A stretch of 10,015 bases of DNA from an uncultured Spirochaetales bacterium (GCA_946061495.1 CAMGSV010000085.1:1-10015), one strand, 5' to 3'. Positions 1 through 6,865 are shown, counted from the stretch's first letter. Numbers and translations: made by a program. Notes: a model not told the origin generated them from the sequence alone.

Positions 1-78
1 ATCGCCCCTTACCTGTACACGTCATCGCCCCTTACCTGTACACGTCATCGCCCCTTACCTGTACACGTCATCGCCCCT
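1..78. repeat. 23-bp tandem direct repeat, three full copies plus a partial fourth
   Basis: Identical 23-bp units occupy 1-23, 24-46 and 47-69, and the first nine bases of a fourth copy occupy 70-78. The array touches the window edge and may continue to the left. Each unit holds a near-palindrome (ACCTGTACACGT at 11-22, 34-45 and 57-68) that matches its reverse complement at 10 of 12 positions, centred on TGTACA. There are no spacers, so this is not a CRISPR array. The unit length is not a multiple of three, so an in-frame protein repeat is unlikely unless the period is 69 nt. Function is unknown: it could be a variable-number tandem repeat, a protein-binding array or part of a dispersed repeat. 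Confidence 0.95.
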
Positions 79-153
79 GACCAAACCGTGAGCAGCGTTT
101 TTTGCAACGTAGTTTCCAGCAGCTGCGGGCAAATCCGATTAGAAATCATTTGA
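79..153. other. Short unassigned segment between tandem repeat and hydrogenase terminator
   Basis: No recognisable gene was found here. A plus-strand frame is open from base 1 through the repeat to a TGA at 151-153, so the tail of a convergent gene entering from the left cannot be excluded. The translated tail matches nothing I recognise, and the repeat inside the frame argues against coding. The segment includes a GCAGCTGC palindrome near 118-125. Confidence 0.3.
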
Positions 154-154
154 C

Positions 155-192
155 CTAAAAAAGAAGCGGGGCAGGACCTACGCCCTGCCCCA
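155..192 (-). terminator. Rho-independent terminator of the hydrogenase operon
   Basis: A perfect 8-bp GC-rich stem is formed by GGGGCAGG (168-175) and CCTGCCCC (184-191) with an 8-nt loop. Read on the minus strand it is followed by a run of six T (complement of the A run at 157-162). It begins 7 bp downstream of the hydA stop codon. There is no T run on the plus-strand side, so it appears to act only for the minus strand. Confidence 0.9.
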
Positions 193-198
193 ATACAA

Positions 199-1953
199 TT
201 ATTCCTGCATCTCGTAGTTATACAGCTTTCGCTTGGTGTAGTGGGTATGCAGCAGGTGGTGGGCCTTTTCGCCACCGGGCTTCTTCAAGTAGCTGTCGTA
301 AAGCTTCACAATCTGGGGATTCTTGTGGCTTACCCGAATCTCGCAATTCTCGTCGTCCTTGTAGAGGCCAGCAGCACGCTTGGCACGGATAACATCATTG
401 GAGCCGTAGGGCTGTCCACCACCACTGACGCATCCACCACGGCAGGCCATCACCTCAATGAAGTGGTAGGGAGGCTCCTTGCCGGCGGCAATGGCCTCAC
501 GCACCTCCTGCACCACCTTGTCCACATTGCCCAGCTGGTGAACAACACCCAGCCGCAGCTTCTTGCCCGCCACCTCCACCTCAAAGCTCTTCACATCATC
601 CAAGCCCCGCACAGGTGTCAGGTTCACATCAGCCAGCTCAGTACCAGTGGCAAAGAAGTAGGCGCTGCGGACGGCAGCCTCCATTACGCCACCAGTGGCA
701 CCAAAGATGGTTCCGGCACCAGTGTACTGTCCCAGAGGATTGTCGGCATCACTTTCCTCCAGGTCGTGGAAGTCGATTCCAGCCTGACGGATAAGACGGG
801 CAAACTCACGGGTGGTGATGGAAATGTCCACATCGGAGTAGCCGGATGACTTCATGGTTTCGTCGCGCCTGGACTCGTACTTCTTTGCAGTACAAGGCAT
901 TACAGACACAGAGCAAACCTTGGCGGGATCCAGTCCCAGCTGCTCGGCCCAGTAGGTCTTGGTGATGGCACCCTGCATCTGCTGGGGACTCTTTGCGGTA
1001 GAAAGATTTGGCAGCAGGTCGTGGTAGTTCTTCTCGGCATAGTCAACCCAACCGGGGCAGCAGCTGGTGAACATGGGGAAGGGGCCACCGGTACCGAGGC
1101 GCTCCACAAACTCCGTGGCCTCCTCCATGATGGTGAGGTCGGCGCCAAAGTTGGTGTCGAACACGTAGTCAAATCCGATGCGTCGGAGGGCGGTGTAAAT
1201 CTTCCGGGAAGAAAGCTCGCCGGGCTCCAAACCGAACTCTTCGCCGATGGCAACACGAACAGAGGGTGCAATCTGCACGGCGGTGGTTATCTCTGGGTCG
1301 CAGATGCGGTCCCACAGCTTGCGGTTGGAGTGGCTGGAAGATATGGCTCCCGTGGGACAGTGGACGGCACACTGGCCGCAACGAACGCAGGGACTGTTGG
1401 CCAGATTCACGCCGCTGACAGGTCCAATCATGGTCTTGTCTCCACGACCGCTGTACTCCAAGGCCCAGACATTCTGCATCAGCTGGCAGGCCTCAACACA
1501 GCGTCCGCAGTTGATGCACTTGTTCCGATCCAGCACGATGGCGTCGTTGGAATCGTCAATGGGCTGTTCCTTGAGAATCTTGTCAAAGCGGACTGTCCGC
1601 AATCCAAACTCGGCGGCCAAGGTCTGCAGCTCGCACTTGTTGTTGCGGGAGCAGCGTAGACAGTCGTCCGGGTGGTTGGAAAGGATGAGCTCCAGCACCG
1701 TGCGGCGTGCCTGCACAATCTGGGGGTCGTGGGTAATGACATTCATTCCCTCGGTGACGGCAGTGCAGCAGGCACGAATCATCTTTGCGGTGCCCGCCAT
1801 GCGGACAATACAAATACCGCAGGAGGCCCAAGCCGGCAAATCCGGGTTGTGGCACAGGGTTGGAATCTTGATGTCAATCTGGCGTGCGGCCTGAAGGATG
1901 GTGGTTCCTTCTTCCACACAAACTTTCTTTCCGTTTATCGTAGCGTTAACCAT
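199..1953 (-). CDS. hydA: [FeFe] hydrogenase catalytic subunit HydA/HndD, NAD-linked group A3 type
   Basis: Cytoplasmic catalytic subunit that reduces protons or oxidises H2 at the H-cluster. From the chosen start it is 584 aa, close to the classic four-domain [FeFe] hydrogenases. Seen: an N-terminal [2Fe-2S] domain (C34, C45, C48, C62/C63); the His/Cys [4Fe-4S] site H94, C98, C101, C107; two ferredoxin clusters (C146/149/152/156 and C189/192/195/199); H-cluster motifs TSCCPGW (296-302), MPCTAKK (352-358) and MACRGGC (502-508), giving ligands C299, C354, C504 and C508. Likely proton-path residues C298, E278, E281 and S318 are present. A small-subunit-type tail with LHTHY follows. The usual Pro of the third motif is Arg. 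The frame is open upstream to 2040, inside hydB, but the ATG at 1953 has AAGGAG (1960-1965) six bases ahead and starts 13 bp after the hydB stop. Last gene of the operon. Maturases HydEFG are not in the window. Confidence 0.97.
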   Translation of the reverse strand: MVNATINGKKVCVEEGTTILQAARQIDIKIPTLCHNPDLPAWASCGICIVRMAGTAKMIRACCTAVTEGMNVITHDPQIVQARRTVLELILSNHPDDCLRCSRNNKCELQTLAAEFGLRTVRFDKILKEQPIDDSNDAIVLDRNKCINCGRCVEACQLMQNVWALEYSGRGDKTMIGPVSGVNLANSPCVRCGQCAVHCPTGAISSSHSNRKLWDRICDPEITTAVQIAPSVRVAIGEEFGLEPGELSSRKIYTALRRIGFDYVFDTNFGADLTIMEEATEFVERLGTGGPFPMFTSCCPGWVDYAEKNYHDLLPNLSTAKSPQQMQGAITKTYWAEQLGLDPAKVCSVSVMPCTAKKYESRRDETMKSSGYSDVDISITTREFARLIRQAGIDFHDLEESDADNPLGQYTGAGTIFGATGGVMEAAVRSAYFFATGTELADVNLTPVRGLDDVKSFEVEVAGKKLRLGVVHQLGNVDKVVQEVREAIAAGKEPPYHFIEVMACRGGCVSGGGQPYGSNDVIRAKRAAGLYKDDENCEIRVSHKNPQIVKLYDSYLKKPGGEKAHHLLHTHYTKRKLYNYEMQE

Positions 1954-1966
1954 ACAACTCTCCTTC

Positions 1967-3748
1967 TCACTTCTTGATGATGGCATTGAACTTACATGCC
2001 GCCTCACAAGCGCCGCACTTGATGCACTTTGTCTGGTCAATCAGGTGCTGACTCTTCCGTTCTCCACTGATACAGTTGGAGGGACACTGGCGGGCACAGG
2101 CGGTACAACCAATACACTTGTCGGTGATGAAGAAGCTGATGAGCTTCTTGCACTTTCCGGCGGCACACTTCTTGTCCTTGATGTGCTCGATGTACTCGGC
2201 CTCGAACTTCTTCAAGGTGGACAAGGCCGGGTTGGGAGCTGACTGCCCCAGGGCGCAGAGAGACGAGAACTTCATGGCCTGGCCAATATCCTTCAGCTTC
2301 TCCAGGTCCTCCATGGTTCCACGGCCCTGGGAAATCTTGTCCAGAATGGTGTACATCTGGCGGGTACCGATCCGACAGGGAGAACACTTGCCGCAGGACT
2401 CGTCCACGCAGAATTCCATGTAGAACTTGGCCACATCGATAACGCAGTCGTCCTCGTCCATAACAATCATTCCACCGGAGCCCATCATGGAGCCCAGACG
2501 GGTCAGGGCGCCAAAGTCAATGGGTGTGTCCAGATCCTCCTCGGTGATGATGCCTCCAGAGGGACCGCCAGTCTGCACACCCTTGAACTTCTTGCCGCCC
2601 TTGATGCCGCCACCAATCTCGAAGATGATTTCCCGCAGAGTGGTTCCCATGGGAACCTCAACCAAGCCGGAGTTGTTCACCTTGCCGGTGAGGGCAAACA
2701 CCTTTGTTCCCTTGGAGTCGGCGGTACCGATGCTGGAGAACCACTGGGCGCCCTTGGTGAGGATCACTGGGATGTTGGCACAGGTCTCCACGTTGTTGAT
2801 GATGGTGGGGCAGCCCCACAGTCCGCTGATGGCTGGGAAGGGCGGCTTTGGCGTGGGCATTCCCCGGAGTCCTTCGATGGAGCGCAGGAGGGCAGTCTCC
2901 TCACCGCAGACAAAGGCACCGGCACCAAGGCGAATCTCGATGTCAAAGTCAAAGCCGGAGCCAAGAATATCCGTGCCCAAAAGCCCCAGCTCCTGGGCCT
3001 GCTTCATGGCAATCTGGAGGCGCTCGATGGCCAGCGGATATTCGGCACGGATGTATACGAATCCCTGGTGGGCACCGATGGCCTTGCCGCAGATAATCAT
3101 GGCCTCGATGATGGAATGGGGGTCGCCCTCAATGGTGGAACGATCCATGTAGGCACCGGGGTCGCCCTCGTCGGCGTTGCAGACAACGTACTTGGTGTCT
3201 CCGGGAGCCTTCATGCCGGTCTCCCACTTGACACCGGTGGGGAATCCCGCTCCACCACGGCCCCGCAGGCCTGACTTCTTGATTTCCTCCACAATCTCCT
3301 CAGGCTTCATCTCAAAGAGCGCCTTTTCCAGAGCCAGGTAGCCGTCACGGCCAATGTACTCGTTGATGTCCTCGGGATTGATGAAGCCGCAGTTCCGCAA
3401 GGCCACACGCAGCTGCTTCTGGTAGAACTGAATCTCCTGAACCTCTTCCCGGCTCTTCTTTTCCTTGTTATACAGCAGGCGGGTAACCTCACGTCCCATG
3501 ATAACCTGCTCGGAGATAATCTCTGCGGCATCCTCAGGCTTTACCTCCACGTAGAAGGAGTCCTCAGGCAGCACCTTTACGACTGGCCCCTTCTCACAGA
3601 AGCCGAAGCAGCCAGTCTTTACAATCTGTACGCTGTCGCCGACACCCTGCTTTGCAGCCTCCTCCAGAAGCCGCTGGTAGATGGCATTGGAGCTGCTGGA
3701 TTCACAGGCACTTCCGCCACAAACAAGAATAAAATGTGTGTACGCCAT
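1967..3748 (-). CDS. hydB: NADH-binding FMN/iron-sulfur hydrogenase subunit HydB/HndC (NuoF-like)
   Basis: Flavin subunit that binds NAD(H) and passes electrons between the nucleotide, FMN and iron-sulfur clusters. In bifurcating hydrogenases this subunit is the proposed bifurcation site. The 593-aa protein has, in order: a thioredoxin-like [2Fe-2S] domain with four ligands (C10, C15, C47, C51); a NuoF core with the glycine-rich FMN/NADH motif GRGGAGFPTG (163-172) and GAGAFVCGEETAL (275-287); a [4Fe-4S] site SCGKCSPCR with C452, C455, C458 and C498; and a C-terminal two-cluster ferredoxin (C545/548/551/555 and C575/578/581/585). The ATG at 3748 is preceded by GAGGAGG with good spacing. It lies 20 bp after hndB and 13 bp before hydA. 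The added ferredoxin domain separates this from respiratory complex I NuoF and fits the hydrogenase type. No key residue appears to be missing. Confidence 0.96.
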   Translation of the reverse strand: MAYTHFILVCGGSACESSSSNAIYQRLLEEAAKQGVGDSVQIVKTGCFGFCEKGPVVKVLPEDSFYVEVKPEDAAEIISEQVIMGREVTRLLYNKEKKSREEVQEIQFYQKQLRVALRNCGFINPEDINEYIGRDGYLALEKALFEMKPEEIVEEIKKSGLRGRGGAGFPTGVKWETGMKAPGDTKYVVCNADEGDPGAYMDRSTIEGDPHSIIEAMIICGKAIGAHQGFVYIRAEYPLAIERLQIAMKQAQELGLLGTDILGSGFDFDIEIRLGAGAFVCGEETALLRSIEGLRGMPTPKPPFPAISGLWGCPTIINNVETCANIPVILTKGAQWFSSIGTADSKGTKVFALTGKVNNSGLVEVPMGTTLREIIFEIGGGIKGGKKFKGVQTGGPSGGIITEEDLDTPIDFGALTRLGSMMGSGGMIVMDEDDCVIDVAKFYMEFCVDESCGKCSPCRIGTRQMYTILDKISQGRGTMEDLEKLKDIGQAMKFSSLCALGQSAPNPALSTLKKFEAEYIEHIKDKKCAAGKCKKLISFFITDKCIGCTACARQCPSNCISGERKSQHLIDQTKCIKCGACEAACKFNAIIKK

Positions 3749-3768
3749 GGTGTTCCTCCTCTCCAGCC

Positions 3769-4155
3769 TTACTTCGATGATGCCAGACGCTCTACAATGA
3801 GATTGTCCATCAATTTCTTGTCAACGAGATGGGTCCGCACAATGTCCTTGGCCAGTGCAGGCGTCACCTTTCCATACAAAACGGTTTCCATACCGGGAAC
3901 AACCACCTCCACGGTGGGCTCCTGGTCACAATGTCCCATGCAGCCTGACTGCCGGACAATCACCTGGGAATCAAGGTTCTTGACCTCCACCTCCTCCAAA
4001 AAGGCCCGGAGGGTTTCCTTTCCACCAGCGGAGATGCCGCAGGTTCCCATTCCAACTATAATCTGAATCCCCTTTCCCTCGGGATCCCTTCTTTCAAGGG
4101 ATTTCTTCATCTGTGCACGCAATGCACGCAAATCTTCCAATGTCAATTTTGCCAT
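3769..4155 (-). CDS. hndB: HndB-like small (2Fe-2S) ferredoxin-domain protein of the hydrogenase operon
   Basis: A 128-aa soluble protein with a thioredoxin-like ferredoxin fold, related to the C-terminal domain of NuoE and to the N-terminal domain of HydB. It corresponds to the second gene of hndABCD operons. Its place between the NuoE-like and NuoF-like genes suggests an accessory electron-transfer or structural subunit. Seen: a charged N-terminal helical segment (about 1-30), then GMGTCGISAGG with C39, then SGCMGHC with C72 and C76. A canonical [2Fe-2S] site would have a fourth Cys five residues after C39, but residue 44 is Gly. I recall HndB-type proteins commonly showing this pattern, so it is probably a family trait and not damage, but whether a cluster is bound is open. 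The ATG at 4155 has AGGAG eight to nine bases upstream. Confidence 0.85.
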   Translation of the reverse strand: MAKLTLEDLRALRAQMKKSLERRDPEGKGIQIIVGMGTCGISAGGKETLRAFLEEVEVKNLDSQVIVRQSGCMGHCDQEPTVEVVVPGMETVLYGKVTPALAKDIVRTHLVDKKLMDNLIVERLASSK

Positions 4156-4261
4156 TCAATCAACTCCTGACTTTTTGCAGCCGAAAACCCCTTCCCGACC
4201 GCTGGTCTCCAGGCATCCCCGGAACCCCATCCATTTTCACACCGAATATATGTCCGCCAAT

Positions 4262-4744
4262 CTATAGGTTCTTGTACTTGTCGATGATGCCAGCCATCTG
4301 GGATTTTCCCAGCTTTCCATACACATCACCGTTGACAGAAAGAACAGGCGCCAAACCACAGCATCCAATGCAACGAACCGGCTCCACCGAGAACAAGCCG
4401 TCTATGGTGGAAACATCCTCTGGAGAAAGCCCCAGCAGGGAACGCGCCTCCTCAATCAAATCCTGTCCACCCTTTAGGTAGCAGGCGGTACCGAGACAGA
4501 CACTAATCTTGTACTTTCCTGGCTTTTGTGTCTTGAAGAAGTGATAGAACGTCATGACACCGTAGACCCGAGCCAACGTGGTGTTGGTACGCTCTGCCAC
4601 CATGCTTGCGGCTTCCTTGGAAATATAGCCGAATTCCTCCTGGACCTTGTGCAGGACCATAATCAGATTTCCCGGCTTGTCCTTCCATTCGTCGATGAAC
4701 TCGTTGAGTTCCTTGGAGAATTGAACGGTTGCATTCTCAGCCAT
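4262..4744 (-). CDS. hydC: NuoE-like [2Fe-2S] hydrogenase subunit HydC/HndA
   Basis: Small electron-transfer subunit that partners with the NuoF-like HydB, as NuoE does with NuoF in complex I. From the chosen start it is 160 aa, normal for the family. Seen: an N-terminal helical domain with the family pattern LHKVQEEFGYIS (positions 31-42) and YGVMTFYHFF (61-70), then a thioredoxin-like ferredoxin domain with all four ligands, C83 and C88 (CLGTAC) and C125 and C129 (CIGCCGLAPV). First gene of the operon, with promoter-like boxes upstream. Two in-frame ATGs exist. The one at 4744 is preferred because a GGGGG run lies five bases ahead and can pair with the anti-Shine-Dalgarno. The one at 4756 (four residues longer) has no purine-rich site at proper spacing. 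A 106-bp gap separates it from hndB. Confidence 0.93.
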   Translation of the reverse strand: MAENATVQFSKELNEFIDEWKDKPGNLIMVLHKVQEEFGYISKEAASMVAERTNTTLARVYGVMTFYHFFKTQKPGKYKISVCLGTACYLKGGQDLIEEARSLLGLSPEDVSTIDGLFSVEPVRCIGCCGLAPVLSVNGDVYGKLGKSQMAGIIDKYKNL

Positions 4745-4776
4745 AGTAACCCCCATCTCTTACTGTAATTTCCATC

Positions 4777-4825
4777 ATTATAGATAATCTTTTATCAGTA
4801 TACTATGGTTCTGCATGTCGCGCAA
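4777..4825 (-). promoter_or_regulatory. Promoter region of the hydrogenase operon with two -10-like boxes
   Basis: On the minus strand a perfect TATAAT lies at 4777-4782, about 32 bp before the hydC ATG, but has no good -35. A second box TATACT (4797-4802) has TTGCGC (4820-4825) exactly 17 bp upstream. Between the two boxes is a short inverted repeat, GATAA-N4-TTATC (4783-4796). Upstream sequence is strongly AT-rich. I did not find a convincing Rex-type operator. Confidence 0.55.
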
Positions 4826-4860
4826 TAGATATTTTTTTAAAGATAATAAACTACCGATAC

Positions 4861-4909
4861 AAAAAAAGATATGGTTGTCCATACGACAAGTTGGCTGGAC
4901 AACCATATC
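4861..4909 (-). terminator. Strong rho-independent terminator after the lipoprotein gene
   Basis: A perfect 13-bp stem is formed by GATATGGTTGTCC (4868-4880) and its complement (4897-4909), with a 16-nt loop. On the minus strand it is followed by seven T (complement of 4861-4867). It begins about 20 bp past the lipoprotein stop codon and insulates the downstream hydrogenase promoter. Confidence 0.93.
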
Positions 4910-4929
4910 CTTCCAGAGTATCTCCTGGC

Positions 4930-5715
4930 TTAGTACTGGACGGTGAATTCAATCTTTCCCAAATACGAAAGCAATTCTGGCAACGGCAGGGAAAATTCCA
5001 CGTGCCGCCCCTGGGTGCGCACCCTTCCTGCAGAAACCGACACGGTGGCGGACTGGACGTCTGCCGGGGCAGTCACCAGAATGCGCACAGTAGCATGACG
5101 CAGCTCCTTGGCCACGCTGTCCCCATAAATCACCCCAATCAGGTCGGCATACTCCACCGCCGTCATGGTCTCCCCCGTGAGGATGGGGGCGGAAAGCAGG
5201 TCCATGTACTCCGCTGTCTCCGCCGGCACAATTCCCATCACCTGGCGCAGCACAGCAGGAGAGATGGTCAGCACCAGCTTCCGCTGGCCAACCTGGGAGG
5301 AATGGCAGTATCCGATGGCACCAGCCACCTGGGGAACCATATCCTGACATACAGAACCTGCTCCCAGGCTGGGGACGGTTCCCGCCTTGTCCGTGACGGC
5401 GGACTCAATCCTGGCAGACACAACCAGGGAGCTGTTGTCTGGAGTATCCACACCCACAGAACTCAAGCCAGCGGAACGCAGGGCCTGGAGGATTTGCTCC
5501 TCATTGAATAGTGGCAGAGACTGGTGGGCACCAGTAAAAGATCGCACGGTCTCCTCGATGAGGGGGGACACGGAGCTTTCCACGGAATAGACAATATCCC
5601 CGCTGTCAGCCACTGCTACCTTCAGCACCGGAGAACAGGAGGTGAAAAAAAACACCCCGGTTACCACCAGAACAAAGAGACCCAGTCGAAAAGCAATAGT
5701 TTTCATAGTACCCAT
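4930..5715 (-). CDS. Predicted lipoprotein of unknown function
   Basis: A 261-aa protein with a basic start, a hydrophobic stretch and a cysteine at 27 (FFFTSC), consistent with a loose spirochaete-type lipobox. The mature protein would be lipid-anchored in the periplasm or at the outer membrane. I do not recognise a known domain. The mature part is alternating polar/nonpolar, rich in Ser, Val and Ala, and has only two further cysteines, C123 and C137, which could form a disulfide. The ATG at 5715 lies four bases after the stop codon of the upstream NlpC/P60 gene. A second ATG three codons in (5706) is equally plausible. Neither has a clear Shine-Dalgarno, so translation may depend on coupling. 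It is the last gene of its unit, before a strong terminator. Co-transcription suggests a role with the cell-wall hydrolases, but this is inference only. Confidence 0.85.
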   Translation of the reverse strand: MGTMKTIAFRLGLFVLVVTGVFFFTSCSPVLKVAVADSGDIVYSVESSVSPLIEETVRSFTGAHQSLPLFNEEQILQALRSAGLSSVGVDTPDNSSLVVSARIESAVTDKAGTVPSLGAGSVCQDMVPQVAGAIGYCHSSQVGQRKLVLTISPAVLRQVMGIVPAETAEYMDLLSAPILTGETMTAVEYADLIGVIYGDSVAKELRHATVRILVTAPADVQSATVSVSAGRVRTQGRHVEFSLPLPELLSYLGKIEFTVQY

Positions 5716-5718
5716 ATA

Positions 5719-5735
5719 CTCAAAGAACTTTTGAG
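5719..5735 (-). promoter_or_regulatory. Small hairpin spanning the NlpC/P60 stop, just before the lipoprotein start
   Basis: CTCAAA (5719-5724) and TTTGAG (5730-5735) form a perfect 6-bp stem with a 5-nt loop. On the mRNA it covers the last codons and stop of the upstream gene and ends three bases before the first lipoprotein ATG. It could couple translation of the two genes. It is short and could be chance. Confidence 0.35.
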
Positions 5736-6865
5736 AGGGGCAATGTTACACGAATTCCCGTGGAAAACACAACTCCCGATGACAGGGCATCCTTCAACAA
5801 GAAAGGCGTGCCGTCGCCATAGGCAAAGGCCTTGTACCGAATATCCTGAACAACATGGAGATTCACCTTACCGACTTCAATTGCTGGCAATATGAATTTC
5901 ACACCAAACACGCCAGGCCACACCTGTCCCATTGCCGCTGTGCCAGAACCACTCAAGGTCACAGTCTTGGGATTCCCAGCTGTCAACACAACACCACCAT
6001 ATACCTGCATGATGTCAAAGGGCTGAATAGTCACAAGGAATGGAAACTGATAGGCACCCATAACATCGTCATAAAAGAAAGAAACACCCACGCCAGGATT
6101 TATCAGCAGGCCATCGAACCTCAAGCCCACATCAACACTAAACCCTCTGGAAATAAAATCGAAGCCATCTGGTGCATAAAAGCTCCAGTCGTATGCCGCA
6201 GTAAAATCCACATTGAAACGCCTGAAAATTGAACGGAATACACCCGAACCACCACCTGAGGATTGCCGCTGACTGCTGACACGACCACCCGAAGTGGAAG
6301 CTTCAGCTGATGCAATGGAAGGCTTTGATGCCGTTACAGGAAAATCTGAGGAGGCTCCCGCAGGCGAATCATCAGTTGAAGTGGAAGCGGACGCAATGGC
6401 AGAGGTTGCCACAGAAAGCACTCGTCCTGCGCCGATATAATTTCGTCGCCAATAGTTTTCACTTAATTTTGAGATGATGACCCCAGTCTTGGAACCAGCA
6501 CTTGCGGCATGAATGAACTCATTATTTCCAAGATAAATCCCAACGTGTCCCACCACATTGTTTTCATACACAGAAAAAAACACTAGGTCTCCTGGTTGCC
6601 GTTGGGCATCGCTAATCTTCATAACAGAAGAATAGATGCTACCCGACTGCCGCGGCAACGCTTTCCCCACCGCCTCTTGAAAGACAGTACAGATAAAGCC
6701 GGAGCAATCCATGCCGCTTCTACTCTGGCCACCGTAACGGTACGGCACACCAAGATAGGTCTTGCTTGTCACAATGACCTTATCACGAGAAGCAGCCCCA
6801 TCCTGTCCCAAGAGCGGAAGCACAAAACAGACAAAAACGAAAAAAAATCCCCAAATCCTTTTCAT
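5720..6865 (-). CDS. Secreted NlpC/P60 cell-wall hydrolase with C-terminal beta-rich domain (copy 1)
   Basis: Predicted exported cysteine peptidase that cuts peptidoglycan stem peptides. From the chosen start it is 381 aa. Seen: a signal peptide (MKRIWGFF..., about 20 residues, cleavage near LLGQ); an NlpC/P60 domain (about 25-150) with the catalytic Cys in MDCSGF (C54), His in HVGIYLG (H107) and a third polar residue in FIHAAS (H119); a low-complexity Ser/Ala/Gly linker (about 152-210); and a beta-strand-rich region (about 215-381) ending in FSTGIRVTLPLS. It is clearly paralogous to the gene at 6935-8083, including this last strand. The tail could be a small outer-membrane barrel or a soluble beta domain. 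The final residue is not aromatic, so a standard barrel-insertion signal is not obvious. The ATG at 6865 is preferred over 6883 because the longer form starts within the -10-like box and delays the signal peptide. Neither start has a Shine-Dalgarno. Confidence 0.88.
   Translation of the reverse strand: MKRIWGFFFVFVCFVLPLLGQDGAASRDKVIVTSKTYLGVPYRYGGQSRSGMDCSGFICTVFQEAVGKALPRQSGSIYSSVMKISDAQRQPGDLVFFSVYENNVVGHVGIYLGNNEFIHAASAGSKTGVIISKLSENYWRRNYIGAGRVLSVATSAIASASTSTDDSPAGASSDFPVTASKPSIASAEASTSGGRVSSQRQSSGGGSGVFRSIFRRFNVDFTAAYDWSFYAPDGFDFISRGFSVDVGLRFDGLLINPGVGVSFFYDDVMGAYQFPFLVTIQPFDIMQVYGGVVLTAGNPKTVTLSGSGTAAMGQVWPGVFGVKFILPAIEVGKVNLHVVQDIRYKAFAYGDGTPFLLKDALSSGVVFSTGIRVTLPLSKVL

Noticed and set aside
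1..78. CRISPR array
   Set aside because: The units are directly adjacent with no unique spacers, and no cas genes are present.
79..153. Integron attC site, considered because treponemal integrons are known
   Set aside because: No core-site pair (GTTRRRY and RYYYAAC) in the right arrangement was found.
241..849. 202-codon plus-strand open frame opposite hydA
   Set aside because: It is antisense to the H-cluster region of hydA. The composition is that of a frame shadow and there is no supporting ribosome binding site.
1954..2040. Upstream extension of hydA by 29 codons into hydB
   Set aside because: The extension overlaps the hydB ferredoxin coding end, and the ATG at 1953 has a well-spaced AAGGAG. 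CpI-like residue numbering also fits the shorter form.
2427..3152. 241-codon plus-strand open frame opposite hydB
   Set aside because: It lies wholly opposite the conserved NuoF core and gives a Pro/Met/Ser-rich product with no recognisable family.
4160..4234. 24-codon minus-strand open frame between hydC and hndB, ending four bases before hndB
   Set aside because: It has no clear ribosome binding site, is a Gly/Arg/Pro-rich product without a known leader-peptide pattern, and is short enough to be chance. It would be worth revisiting only if conserved in relatives.
4777..4860. Rex-type redox operator upstream of the hydrogenase operon
   Set aside because: No TTGTnA-N6-8-TnACAA palindrome could be found. 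Only the short GATAA/TTATC repeat is present.
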